Shown: piece by piece, positions 16,701 to 24,780 of the stretch
Layout of the letters: every line of letters begins with the position of its first letter
Position numbering within the stretch: the stretch's first letter is position 1
Source of the DNA: Bacillota bacterium
Lineage (GTDB): Bacteria; Bacillota; Clostridia; Oscillospirales; Ruminococcaceae
Reading direction: 5' to 3'
DNA: 64,000 bases
Assembly (NCBI GenBank): GCA_023433405.1
Contig: JAEZCT010000083.1
Location: 62,001 to 126,000, forward strand
Position numbers and translations under genes: made by a program
The notes under the pieces: generated by a model
What the model saw: only the letters and a program-made list of their open reading frames with translations
Told to the model about the DNA's origin: nothing
Database searches by the model: none

Positions 16701-19700
16701 CTTCTATCCATGCGGAGCTTTTCGCGGTAATCTTTCCATTGGAAAGCGTAATGTCGGCATAATGGGCTCCCTCGGCAATAAACCATTTAAGTTTTTTATT
16801 GCTGGCAGCCGCGGGCAGGATGGTGGCGGTAAGGGATACATTTTTGCCTTTTGCAAGCGTAATGTCATAGCTACTTAACTCAACGCCCGTTACCCGTTCT
16901 ACAACGGTAACTGTTACACTGTCTTTCTTGCCGTTGCTTGACACGGCGCTGATGGTAGCAGTGCCCTTCGCTACCGGGTAGACGATTCCTTCGGCACTGA
17001 CTGTGGCGATTTTTACGTTGGAGCTCGACCATGTCGCCCTGCCGCTTGCTTGCGCAGGCATAAGCTCTGCCGTTAGTGTCAGCGATGCCCCCAAGGCGAG
17101 GGTAACCTTTTTATTAACCACGCCGTCTCCGTTAATTTTTACGCCGGCTACCGGTACATCAATGGTAAACACGCATCCGGCCCTGATGGCGGGGTTGCTT
17201 TCGGCTACCGCCCAGACAATCACGCGTTTGATATCCGATTTTCCTACGGCAGTAACCTTTCCGTTAGCATCCACCGTCAGGGTATCCTTTGCGTCGTCTA
17301 GCACGCTGCCATCCGTGTCGGTAATCACCCATTTTATCGTTTTATTGGATGCGTCGCCGGGGGTAACGGCAGGAACCAGCGTAAAGATTTTGCCCGGATT
17401 TAACGTTTCACTTTTGCTGTTAAGGGTAATGCCAGTCACATCGCTGATGACATTCATGATAACATAAGCGCTTACGCTCGAATTTCCTGCATTTTTACCC
17501 TTCGAAGTTGCGGTAATTCTTACATTACCCGACGACAAAGCGGTAACCTTTCCGGTTGCGTCAACAGAAGCAATATGGGAAGGATTGCTGCTCCATATCA
17601 CGCTTTGGTCGGCCTCGTCTTCCGGCTCCACCACCGCGCTAAGCTGGAAGGTATCCCCCTTTCGGACGGGGCTTTCCCCCGGGACCGGCGCGCCGATGAT
17701 GCGGACCGCGGTGACCGTTATCGTAACTTTCACCGTTCCCGTACCCGTCGCGCCCTCCTCTGTTGTGAAGCGAATGGTAGCCTCGCCACCCTTAATGGGG
17801 GTTATTTCGCCGCTCACGGAATTGATGGTTGCAATTTCAGGGTTTAGGGTTTCCCAAACACCTGCTTTATAGGTTGCGTTTGCCGGGGTAATGCTTGCTT
17901 TTGCCATTTTCGTGCCGCTTCTATCCATAGTAATATTCGCAATAGAAACCCCTGTTGCCGTCTGTGTTACGGTGACTGTGCATTTACGGGTCACTACTTG
18001 GTTATTTGCGTCTGTTCCGTTGGCTGTAGCAGCAATATCCGCGGTGCCCGGCCCCTTTGGCGTAATTTCGCCGTTTTGATTGACCATCGCCACCGCCGAA
18101 TTAGAGGAGGTCCATTTGACACCTATTCCAGAATCCTGTTCATTCACCGTACTGACCGTAGCGGTAAGGGCTGCGCTTGTTTCATGCTTTGGCACAATGC
18201 CCTCAACGGTCGTGGGAGTGGAAAGGGTGAGCGCAGTTTCGCTTAGTGTCACACCGGTAACCGGAACGGGGGTGACAGTTATGCTAACCTTAGCCGCGTC
18301 GGAATCCGCTAGACCGTCGTTAGCCTTAAAGGAAAAAATATCGGTTCCTGTATAGCCGGAATTGGGGATATAGGTGTAGCGACCGTCGGGCTGAATATTG
18401 AGTGATCCATTTTTAGGTTCCGCAACGACGCTATAGGTAAGCGGGTCGTTGTCCGCATCGGTAGCGGTAACCTGGTCTGACAGCGGGGTATTGATAAATG
18501 TGGTTTTGCTGCCCGAGGACGCGACCGGCTTTTTATTTGCGCCGGGAGAACGCACCACGATGGTTACTGTGGCGGTGTTGGAATTGACGATACGGTCATT
18601 TGCGTAAAAACGAAAGGTATCGGTACCTGTAAAGCCCAAATTCGGAATGTAAATAGTCATGCCGTTAAATGAATTGCTGTTGTTTCCGTTTAATGCAGCG
18701 GTTTTTGTAAAGCTTAGGCTATTGTTTTCGGCGTCAAAGCCGGTAAGCCGAATCAGGGCGACACTGTTTTGCTGTATCGTAATTCTTAAGTCCGACACCA
18801 CTGGCGCGGTATTTTCGCTGCCCGTCAAAAAGTAGGGGAGTCCGTGATTTGAAGCATACGTCTCGGCATAGCTTCCACTTGTACAATAGATGCTCCCGTT
18901 CGCCAAGCCTTCAAACACATTGTCGGCGATGCTTGTCACACTGTTCGGAATCAACACGGCGGCTAGGTTTACGCAGCCTAAGAACGCCCCTCTTGCCACC
19001 GCCGTGACCGAGCCGGGAAGTTTAACCGATGTAAGGGCAGCACAGCCCTTGAATGCGTCGGTGCCTATTTTTAGCACGTTCTTTCCACCAATGGTAGCGG
19101 GTATGCTCAGATGTCCGCCAAAGTCACTGGGGGCGGAAAAGCCGTCTATAGAAACCCCGTCGCTGAAATTTGAAACGATCAGCCCCACGGGATAATCCTG
19201 AACCGTAATCGATACCGCTGCGGTGTTGGAATAGGCCTTTCCGTCGTAAGCCTTATAAGTAAAGCTATCCGCCCCCGGGTTATCTGCCTTTGGGGTATAG
19301 AAGAGCAGGCCGTTTACGGTACTAACATAGCCGCAAGTGGGGTATTCTTCCACAAAAAAGGCTAAGGCGTCGCCCTCCGCGTCGGTGGCATCGGGCATAA
19401 TGAGTGTCTGTTGCCCTTTTTGCACCGTTACAGAGAAGTTTTTTGCGACAGGCGGGTTGTTTGCGGAAATAGAGATAGTCACCGTCGCGTTATTGGAATA
19501 CGCCTTGCCATCATATGCCCGGAACGTAAAGCTATCCGAGCCGGTATAGCCCGTGGCAGGCGTATAGGTAAAGCTGCCGTTTGCATTCACCGTTGCGCTG
19601 CCGTGGGAGGGGTTTGCAACCTTACTGAAGGTCAGTGCGTCACCGTCTGCGTCTGTGGCGGTCACTGTACCCGTTAGCGTTAAGTTTTTACCGGTAGCCG

Positions 19701-21315
19701 CTGTAATATCCTTCGCCACAGGAGCGGAGTTGGTTGCGGCAATGCCTGCCTTAATCCCGTAATACTTAACATCTGCGCCTTTTCCGCTAAAGCTTAAAGT
19801 GCTACTGCCGTTCGCGGCATTTTTCAGCAGGATAGCGCCGCCCGCGGGAATGGTTGCAGTCTCACCTGTTAAGGGGTATAGATTTTTACTGATATAATCG
19901 GATGTCGTTATACTCGAGCCGGCAAAGCTGCTTAAGCCCGAAGATTCGTTAAGCGCAACAGCCGTGCGGAAGTTCATATGTATATTCTCAAAGCTCATCC
20001 CCTTAAGGGGGGAATTTCCGGATGATAGCGAGTTAGTAATAGCACGTTCATCCGTATAAGTGCTTTTTACAATATCACTAAATATTCTGTAGCTTCCAGT
20101 TTGCGCCATTAGATACTGCCCGAAAAGGAAGGACAAGGAGTAATTGGGGAGAGAATTGGCGTTGTTCCAAACGGTAAGACTGTGCCCGTTCGCGATAGAC
20201 GACGCATAGCTGCCGGTATTATAAACATATAAACGTGACGGTTTCTCAGATTGATACAGCATTTCCTCTGCCGCCATAGAGAGCATTTCGTTAATATATG
20301 TATTGGAGGAATACGAAGAACGGGATGTGGCATAACCGTAGCTGTAGTTAATTAGATGCTGAAACTCATGAACGAGCGTAGAAAATGCGCCGCTGGGGTC
20401 AAAATTGGGGTAACTGCCCATAGAGGGGTAGGTATCGACATGCAGCATGGGCATTTTATTCCCCGTGCTGTTGGAATAGATGGATACCAAATCTCCTGCA
20501 AAAAAATACCCGCCGATATAACCTCCGCTGCCGGAAAATCCATCCGGAAGGTCATAAACCAGCAGCGATACCTTCCCGCTGCCATCGGCATTATAGAAGG
20601 TGCCGAAGTTTTCAACCATAGCAGCGTACCTGCTGTCAAACTCATCCCCGATGGCTTTGGCGTTTGCGTATGAAATATTATTGCTCTGCTTGTTAAAGCT
20701 GTCCGCTGCGCCATTATGCACCCACACAACACAATGCGTACCGATATAGATTGCTTTTGCGTTAAAATCATTATAGGTGTATCCACTTGCGTTTAAATCA
20801 ATGTTTACTCTAAAAACCTTGTTTTGGTTTAGAATATAATTCTCATTTAGTTCTCCGCCAATGGAGGGCTCGTCAATCTCCTCACCCAGCTCCGGATGAT
20901 AATCCACCCTGTACAATTCCGGCAGCTCTCCCCCGGTTTCAATTTCCCCGCTGGATTGATACGGCTGCAAGGGCTTAAGAGAGCCGGTGCTTTGGCTGGT
21001 GGTATTAGAATGATTGACAACTAAAACATAATCGCCGTTCACTGTTGTGCTTCCATCACTGTCGATAATGGAATAATCTATATCGGATCCGCCGATGGGC
21101 ATATCGCTTTCACCGATTGTTGCGCTGTCACCTATAATGCCGCTCTCGCCGGTTGCTGCGCTTTCCCCTTCGGATATGCCAACCTCACTCGCCGAGCTTT
21201 CCCCCGTCGTCCCCCCAATTAGGGGAGTTTCATCCGCATATACACCGATGGGCAGCATGGTTAGCGATACGGTTACAGCTAGAATTAAGGCCACCAATTT
21301 TTTAGATTGAAGCAT
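13726..21315 (-). CDS. giant secreted metallopeptidase with cadherin-like, LRR and BIG2 Ig-like repeats
   Basis: A 2529-residue protein. Residues 1-28 are a signal peptide (K-K-L-V-A-L-I-L-A-V-T-V then A-D-E). Residues about 150-490 form a zinc peptidase-like domain with H-E-F-Q-H-L-I-N near residue 315 and a downstream N-E-M-L-S-M-A-A-E-E-M helix, resembling M30 (hyicolysin-like) peptidases. Two cadherin/VCBS-like modules follow (about 530-710), then a BspA-type leucine-rich segment (about 740-830), two more cadherin-like modules (about 835-1020), a long array of roughly a dozen BIG2-type Ig-like repeats (about 1025-2215), and a C-terminal region of about 310 residues. There is no LPXTG and no S-layer-homology repeat, so it is released or held by unknown contacts. 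A strong TTAGGGGGAAA ribosome site precedes the start. Confidence 0.9.
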   Translation of the reverse strand: MLQSKKLVALILAVTVSLTMLPIGVYADETPLIGGTTGESSASEVGISEGESAATGESGIIGDSATIGESDMPIGGSDIDYSIIDSDGSTTVNGDYVLVVNHSNTTSQSTGSLKPLQPYQSSGEIETGGELPELYRVDYHPELGEEIDEPSIGGELNENYILNQNKVFRVNIDLNASGYTYNDFNAKAIYIGTHCVVWVHNGAADSFNKQSNNISYANAKAIGDEFDSRYAAMVENFGTFYNADGSGKVSLLVYDLPDGFSGSGGYIGGYFFAGDLVSIYSNSTGNKMPMLHVDTYPSMGSYPNFDPSGAFSTLVHEFQHLINYSYGYATSRSSYSSNTYINEMLSMAAEEMLYQSEKPSRLYVYNTGSYASSIANGHSLTVWNNANSLPNYSLSFLFGQYLMAQTGSYRIFSDIVKSTYTDERAITNSLSSGNSPLKGMSFENIHMNFRTAVALNESSGLSSFAGSSITTSDYISKNLYPLTGETATIPAGGAILLKNAANGSSTLSFSGKGADVKYYGIKAGIAATNSAPVAKDITAATGKNLTLTGTVTATDADGDALTFSKVANPSHGSATVNANGSFTYTPATGYTGSDSFTFRAYDGKAYSNNATVTISISANNPPVAKNFSVTVQKGQQTLIMPDATDAEGDALAFFVEEYPTCGYVSTVNGLLFYTPKADNPGADSFTYKAYDGKAYSNTAAVSITVQDYPVGLIVSNFSDGVSIDGFSAPSDFGGHLSIPATIGGKNVLKIGTDAFKGCAALTSVKLPGSVTAVARGAFLGCVNLAAVLIPNSVTSIADNVFEGLANGSIYCTSGSYAETYASNHGLPYFLTGSENTAPVVSDLRITIQQNSVALIRLTGFDAENNSLSFTKTAALNGNNSNSFNGMTIYIPNLGFTGTDTFRFYANDRIVNSNTATVTIVVRSPGANKKPVASSGSKTTFINTPLSDQVTATDADNDPLTYSVVAEPKNGSLNIQPDGRYTYIPNSGYTGTDIFSFKANDGLADSDAAKVSITVTPVPVTGVTLSETALTLSTPTTVEGIVPKHETSAALTATVSTVNEQDSGIGVKWTSSNSAVAMVNQNGEITPKGPGTADIAATANGTDANNQVVTRKCTVTVTQTATGVSIANITMDRSGTKMAKASITPANATYKAGVWETLNPEIATINSVSGEITPIKGGEATIRFTTEEGATGTGTVKVTITVTAVRIIGAPVPGESPVRKGDTFQLSAVVEPEDEADQSVIWSSNPSHIASVDATGKVTALSSGNVRITATSKGKNAGNSSVSAYVIMNVISDVTGITLNSKSETLNPGKIFTLVPAVTPGDASNKTIKWVITDTDGSVLDDAKDTLTVDANGKVTAVGKSDIKRVIVWAVAESNPAIRAGCVFTIDVPVAGVKINGDGVVNKKVTLALGASLTLTAELMPAQASGRATWSSSNVKIATVSAEGIVYPVAKGTATISAVSSNGKKDSVTVTVVERVTGVELSSYDITLAKGKNVSLTATILPAAASNKKLKWFIAEGAHYADITLSNGKITAKSSAWIEGDSYIEVIAQSEDNPEIQAVCRVSLTEAQNAIQKLEIDSRSATLYVNSEDCNTTVFTLKANGEDGPGSSNPVWTSSKPSVATVDEAGTVTAVGRGTATITAAAMDGSGKKVTATVTVKKQVETILLGAEEIAVARGKVVPINPVITPADADLKTLEWDNLGNSNIKFANGKITVSKNAEVGEYPLIARAKDGSDVTAEILVMVTSAPSNIVIEGPDDISVGTSMAYTATVVGREDDGSTVGQAVTWSSSNSRIASVDKVSGVVTAIAKGTVTITATTADGSSFKRGKMINIIVPVTSFKLNKEVLVLKKNQSETLKIVTTPANANIGKIVWSIDNQEYFKFDNKGRATALSEDGFAIITAFTMDGEWEAECEVTVVPVRVKSVKLNQASHDFVAQDASFEGIEPLSLWATITSDKNQYEATNSDLMWSSSNEQVAMVEGGEVTPTGFGSARITVTTVDGYKTAACNVNVYPIAKAEKLSVVGAIRTLELTSVPGGKITDKLEVRNQYGTVIPESLLTYSSSKKNIATVDEFGVVTAAAGGSAGSTVITAALNGDPAKRKVTFTVNVVPQQVQRVDIIHRMPSPDGTGMIEQKNQDIGLLFTPGQRIDLAAVLTTGEGTEVYAKPVWKTSNSAIAAISATANGGAVVTLKKEGSVTITALSNDKMKAERSIQLTVYDYTPTSSRPITVNRQSDLNQETNQYTSNRFSLSLNGNISSAEVTSAVIDTILLGKRLCASSLMKLERSGSDWRVRGDKSLETGTYTVTAFITVEDFGETLFGITGTNVLTVPMTFTVKVESRSASSLISAANPRVNVFYTNASAPILFTTHETVTSVAIADKTTDAFKSNFTVEQQGDGLWYVRRTENDFITSGTTGYLNIQLENYSEPVELKIIVTTNNSPPKLLAKQVSSDAYNKIAIYTLYNETAKEPLTDFMADIYGVSPQFELLQNGDELEFVEKSANAVKVGIAYTVNLMLRKDGWAAPHKIPIKVTVNK

Positions 21316-21374
21316 ACAATTTCCCCCTAATTTCTCTATAGCATTTCATATTTCGACTGCATTAATCTGTTGTT

Positions 21375-21403
21375 ATTTTAGGAATAACCATACAATAAGT
21401 CAA
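21375..21403 (-). promoter_or_regulatory. promoter of the giant secreted metallopeptidase gene
   Basis: Minus strand TTGACT (21398-21403), 17-bp spacer, TAAAAT (21375-21380). The leader to the start codon is about 50 nt. Confidence 0.7.
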
Positions 21404-21556
21404 CACAATTCGCGTTTAAGGTAAAGTAAATGCGAATAAGAATAATCATACCATAGCCATCGCGAAATATGGTCTGCAACCTGCGTACACCACTCCGATA
21501 GAATTGCATTGTTTCGTCGAATATTCTCGTATATTTGTATCTTCTGTAAATATATG

Positions 21557-21584
21557 TTGACAACTTCACTTAACATGGTATTAT
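21557..21584 (+). promoter_or_regulatory. promoter of the secreted membrane-anchored protein gene
   Basis: TTGACA (21557-21562), 16-bp spacer, TATTAT (21579-21584). The transcript would carry a leader of about 150 nt that contains a whole family 1 repeat. Confidence 0.65.
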
Positions 21585-21607
21585 TAGATTCAGACATCAT
21601 TTTATAC

Positions 21608-21714
21608 AAATAACCAATATAAAAGTGCCTAAAAATCGAGTGAAAGCTTAAATTTACAGGCTTTCACGCACATTTTTATCTGCAAACTCTACACTTTTTG
21701 TGGGGTTTAGTATT
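21608..21714 (-). repeat. palindromic repeat family 1, copy 6 (reverse, diverged)
   Basis: Core AAAAATCGAGTGAAAGC and GGCTTTCACGCACATTTTT pair; end ACACTTTTTGTGGGGTTTAGTATT. It lies inside the predicted 5' leader of the 21745 gene and ends 16 bp before its ribosome site. Confidence 0.8.
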
Positions 21715-21744
21715 CTTGCCTTTGACAACAAGGAGGATGCCGAA

Positions 21745-23016
21745 ATGAAACGGGTTATTATCGCAATATTCCTTACCGCTGCGCTGTTTGTGCTTTCGGT
21801 AGACGTTTTTGCGGGGGACTATGTCGATGATATGTCGGAGATTACTGCCTCGCCGTATGTCTCCTATACAAATCTGGTTCTCCCGGGCAGCGCATTATCC
21901 CGCTACCTTGCGCTGGATCTCGTGCCGGACGACAGCTGCATCATGATGAGCTCCGGCGCGGCATCAGCCTGGGTGGATTACATCGCGTCAGGGGTCTCGC
22001 GTGTCACAGTTTCTTTCTACGCTGCACGAGGCCTGTATGCAACCTATTTCCCAGACACGGACTGCTACCGTATTCAAAACAATGAGGTGCAGGCGGGTGA
22101 CCGGGAGGTTCTTCTTGACCCCATAACCGGCAGTTCTTGCGTATACGACGGCTCAAGCTGGTATTACCAAGGGTTTTTTCCCTCCGATAATGATGTCAGG
22201 TTCACCAAAATCCCCGGTCTTGGTAGTAAGGGCAATACTGCTAAAAGCTCGGGGGTTAATCTTTACACCTCCGTGGATGGTAAAGCGTTTACCCCTGTAC
22301 CGTTTCGGATAACCTCTGTATTGCCCGCTTCGCAAATCTGCTCCTCGGGTACCAGCGTATATGCGGAGGGTACGGCTGAGGTGTCGGCGGGGGTACGTTA
22401 TATTCGTATTGAAATGCTAAGACCCCAGGTAATGTTTGAAAACGGGTCGGCGGATCATCCTCTCCCAATTCAGATGCTAAGCTCTGTGTATCTTGCGTCA
22501 ATGAGGCTCAGCGGTTCTGCAGTTACCCTTGGAGGAACCGCACCCAAGCCGAGCGCTGCGGATGAATCCTCCCCTGACACCGATAAGCCTAACGCTTTGC
22601 AAAACGCCGGCGGTGGCAGCGCTGCTAAAAAATCTGTCCCACCGGACTATGATTACGCGCCGTATCACAGCGACGGTACCGGCAAGGGGTATTCGAACAA
22701 TCAAAGCAAAAGCGGCGCTCCGGGAACGGATGGCCCTAACGAAGCCTTTGACAGCGTAGGTTACGCTGCGGCCTCTTTTTCTCAAAAACCAAATGCGCCG
22801 CAAGCAGGGGGTAACTCCGCAAACCTTACCGGCTCTTTGATAATTGAGCCGGAGAAGGAAGCTTTTGTGGATTCCTCCGACACGCAAAAGGTTATTATCG
22901 TTGCCTTCGGCGTGTTGGGTGTCTGCGCCATCACCTATTCCGCCACCATTATGACCAAAGCGACAAGGCAGAATAAGGCAAAAGAACCGCGTTCAGAACC
23001 GCCGGAGGAGGAATAA
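21745..23016 (+). CDS. secreted protein with C-terminal membrane anchor, function unknown
   Basis: A 423-residue protein with a signal peptide at 1-20 (K-R-V-I-I-A-I-F-L-T-A-A-L-F-V-L), a folded extracellular part to about residue 270, a low-complexity Pro/Ser/Gly/Asn linker (about 275-370) and one transmembrane helix near 385-405 (I-I-V-A-F-G-V-L-G-V-C-A-I-T) followed by a charged cytoplasmic tail. The architecture is that of a membrane-anchored surface protein displayed through a flexible stalk. I do not recognise the extracellular domain. Start at 21745 is set by AAGGAGG nine bases upstream. It is divergent from the giant metallopeptidase gene, so the two could be co-regulated partners (inference). 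Confidence 0.8.
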   Translation: MKRVIIAIFLTAALFVLSVDVFAGDYVDDMSEITASPYVSYTNLVLPGSALSRYLALDLVPDDSCIMMSSGAASAWVDYIASGVSRVTVSFYAARGLYATYFPDTDCYRIQNNEVQAGDREVLLDPITGSSCVYDGSSWYYQGFFPSDNDVRFTKIPGLGSKGNTAKSSGVNLYTSVDGKAFTPVPFRITSVLPASQICSSGTSVYAEGTAEVSAGVRYIRIEMLRPQVMFENGSADHPLPIQMLSSVYLASMRLSGSAVTLGGTAPKPSAADESSPDTDKPNALQNAGGGSAAKKSVPPDYDYAPYHSDGTGKGYSNNQSKSGAPGTDGPNEAFDSVGYAAASFSQKPNAPQAGGNSANLTGSLIIEPEKEAFVDSSDTQKVIIVAFGVLGVCAITYSATIMTKATRQNKAKEPRSEPPEEE

Positions 23017-23191
23017 TCTCCCTGTCCACAATATGAATCACACTGAAAAGCCAGCTTCAAGCCCGCGTACGCCTGCCCTTTGGTTCTATAAGCCATGGCC
23101 GGTATCGGGCTACAGCCTGTATGGTATAAACGCTCCATTTCGCCGAACCGGTTATTTTGCCGGTACCTCTGCCGCTGTACCGATGTTTTTG

Positions 23192-23220
23192 TTGCTTTGA
23201 CTGCGGCGAACAGGTATAAT
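23192..23220 (+). promoter_or_regulatory. promoter of mgsA
   Basis: TTGCTT (23192-23197), 17-bp spacer, exact TATAAT (23215-23220), about 60 nt before the ATG at 23289. Confidence 0.7.
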
Positions 23221-23288
23221 GAATGAAGCAGACATTTTAACTACAATCCTTTTTTAAGATTATCCCCACGACAAAGGAGCCGGATATC

Positions 23289-23777
23289 ATGATACAGGAT
23301 GATTACATCTATTTTACCATCGGACGCCAAAAACACATCGCGCTAATCGCCCATGACCGTAAGAAGGCGGAGCTTGTGGAATGGGCGGAGGAGAACAAAG
23401 AGGTTCTTAAAGGTCATTTTTTGTGCGGTACAGGCACCACCGCACGTCTGTTAGCCGATAAAACCGGATTGCCCATTAAGGGCTATAACAGCGGTCCCCT
23501 GGGTGGCGACCAGCAGATTGGTTCGCGTATTGTGGAAGGCGCCATAGACTTTATCGTGTTTTTTTCCGACCCTCTGGAATCACAGCCCCATGACCCTGAC
23601 GTCAAGGCGCTTTTGCGGATTGCGGTGGTGTATGATATTCCCATAGCCAACAACCGCGCCACGGCGGATTTTATTCTTGCCTCCCGCTATATGAGTGAGG
23701 AATACGAACGCAAGGTGGTTAACTACAACAAAACAATTCTAAACCGGCTTGAGGAGTTTAATACTATTCTCCGATAA
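23289..23777 (+). CDS. mgsA: methylglyoxal synthase
   Basis: A 162-residue enzyme that converts dihydroxyacetone phosphate to methylglyoxal and phosphate, a bypass that relieves phosphate limitation in glycolysis. It shows family motifs: H-I-A-L-I-A-H-D near residue 15, G-T-G-T-T-A near 50 (phosphate binding), the G-P-L-G-G-D-Q-Q-I-G segment near 72 and F-F-S-D-P-L near 97. Start at 23289 follows AAAGGAGCC. The last codons (N-T-I-L-R, stop) lie in a palindromic repeat that starts at 23761, so the C-terminus has been rewritten by repeat insertion; the catalytic core is unaffected. Transcription ends at the hairpin after 23915, so the repeat is in the 3' tail of the mRNA. Confidence 0.95.
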   Translation: MIQDDYIYFTIGRQKHIALIAHDRKKAELVEWAEENKEVLKGHFLCGTGTTARLLADKTGLPIKGYNSGPLGGDQQIGSRIVEGAIDFIVFFSDPLESQPHDPDVKALLRIAVVYDIPIANNRATADFILASRYMSEEYERKVVNYNKTILNRLEEFNTILR

Positions 23778-23861
23778 AAGTGTTGATAAAAATCAAGTCA
23801 AAATCCATAAATTAAAGATTTTGACTTGATTTTTATACACTTTTTAATCGGACAATAGTAT
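23761..23861 (+). repeat. palindromic repeat family 1, copy 7 (supplies mgsA stop)
   Basis: 101 bp with ends ATACTATTCTCC and GGACAATAGTAT. The inner arms ATAAAAATCAAGTCAAAATC and GATTTTGACTTGATTTTTAT are perfectly complementary; the pair GTC/GAC replaces the GTG/CAC of other copies. The TAA in CCGATAA is the mgsA stop. Confidence 0.95.
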
Positions 23862-23914
23862 AAGTAATCTCATTCTACCTCATATTCAATTGCTGCTTGA
23901 GCTGTTCACAAATT

Positions 23915-23958
23915 AAAAGACCTGCAGGACGGTGTGAACCGCTCTGACGGGTCTTTTT
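23915..23958 (+). terminator. terminator of mgsA
   Basis: Outer stem AAAAGACCTG/CGGGTCTTTT with an inner CGGT/ACCG hairpin, then a T run. Confidence 0.8.
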
Positions 23959-23971
23959 TTGTTCAGATGCT

Positions 23972-24104
23972 ATACTGCCCTAAACGCAATGAGAGTAAAA
24001 TTGCAGGTAAAAATCCGCGTGAAAACCCATAAGCTAAAGCTTTTCACTATATTTTATACATTATACACTATACACTATACACTTTTAATCGGGATATTCG
24101 TATA
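23972..24104 (+). repeat. palindromic repeat family 1, copy 8 (with heptamer expansion)
   Basis: Core AAAAATCCGCGTGAAAACCC and GCTTTTCACTATATTTTATA; end AATCGGGATATTCGTATA. Three exact tandem TATACAC units (24062-24082) lengthen the right arm. On the minus strand this end encodes the last residues and stop of the isochorismatase-like gene. Confidence 0.85.
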
Positions 24105-24638
24105 AAGCTCGCTTTGCTTTGTAAGTTTTGCAAAACTCCCGTTTAATGACGCCATATAGACACTATGTACCGTTTGGGCGGGAATGTGCTCCCCCTCCCA
24201 TACCAAATCCTTGGTGGTGCAGGCATCGTGGATGAGAAGCACCTCGTAGCCTAGCCCCTTGGCCCGCCTGACTGTGGTATCAATACACATGTGGCTCATC
24301 ATACCGCAGATGACCAGCCGCGCAACTCCTCCCTTATCCAGCCGCTCCTTCAGGTCGGTTTGGTGAAAGGAATCCGGCGCGTGCTTGATAATCACCGGCT
24401 CGTTTTCCAATGGCGCAACGGTTTGATGAATCTGGCTGCCTAAGGTATCGGGCAGAAAAAAGGTCGCGCCCTCATACTTGCTGATGTGGCGGATGTGAAA
24501 CACCGGCCAACCATTCTCGCGAAACAATGCAAGCGAGAGCCTTGCCCGATTCGCCGCCTCCAATGGCTCGAACAGCTCATTTTTTCCGCCGGGAAAGTAA
24601 TCGTTTTGGATATCGACCAGAATCAGTGCGGTTTTCAA
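24075..24638 (-). CDS. isochorismatase-family cysteine hydrolase
   Basis: A 187-residue hydrolase. The catalytic triad is visible: Asp in I-L-V-D-I-Q-N-D at residue 9, Lys in I-I-K-H-A-P-D-S-F near 95, and Cys in M-M-S-H-M-C-I-D-T near 128. The family includes nicotinamidases, N-carbamoylsarcosine amidases and true isochorismatases; the substrate here is unknown. The start is a TTG at 24638 with GGGGAGG 8 bases upstream; the frame is open further upstream, but that part overlaps the radical SAM gene. The last ten codons (Y-T-N-I-P-I-K-S-V, stop) come from the end of a palindromic repeat. Probably third gene of an operon with the ECF S component and the radical SAM protein. Confidence 0.9.
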   Translation of the reverse strand: MKTALILVDIQNDYFPGGKNELFEPLEAANRARLSLALFRENGWPVFHIRHISKYEGATFFLPDTLGSQIHQTVAPLENEPVIIKHAPDSFHQTDLKERLDKGGVARLVICGMMSHMCIDTTVRRAKGLGYEVLLIHDACTTKDLVWEGEHIPAQTVHSVYMASLNGSFAKLTKQSELYTNIPIKSV

Positions 24639-24780
24639 GGTTACAGCCTCCCCTTCGCTGATGCGATTATAAATGCGGATGATAAAAACAAGTGCTGCGC
24701 CGCGCAGGGTGTGAAGCACGCGGCCATTCGTCATGGGCAGCATAAGGATTTTTTGGCAACGGTTTTTTCGCTGATTAATT

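Noticed and set aside
21400..21609. Minus-strand frame of 69 codons in the metallopeptidase upstream region
   Set aside because: The residue pattern looks somewhat protein-like, but no ribosome site is present, and promoters for both flanking genes lie in the same stretch.
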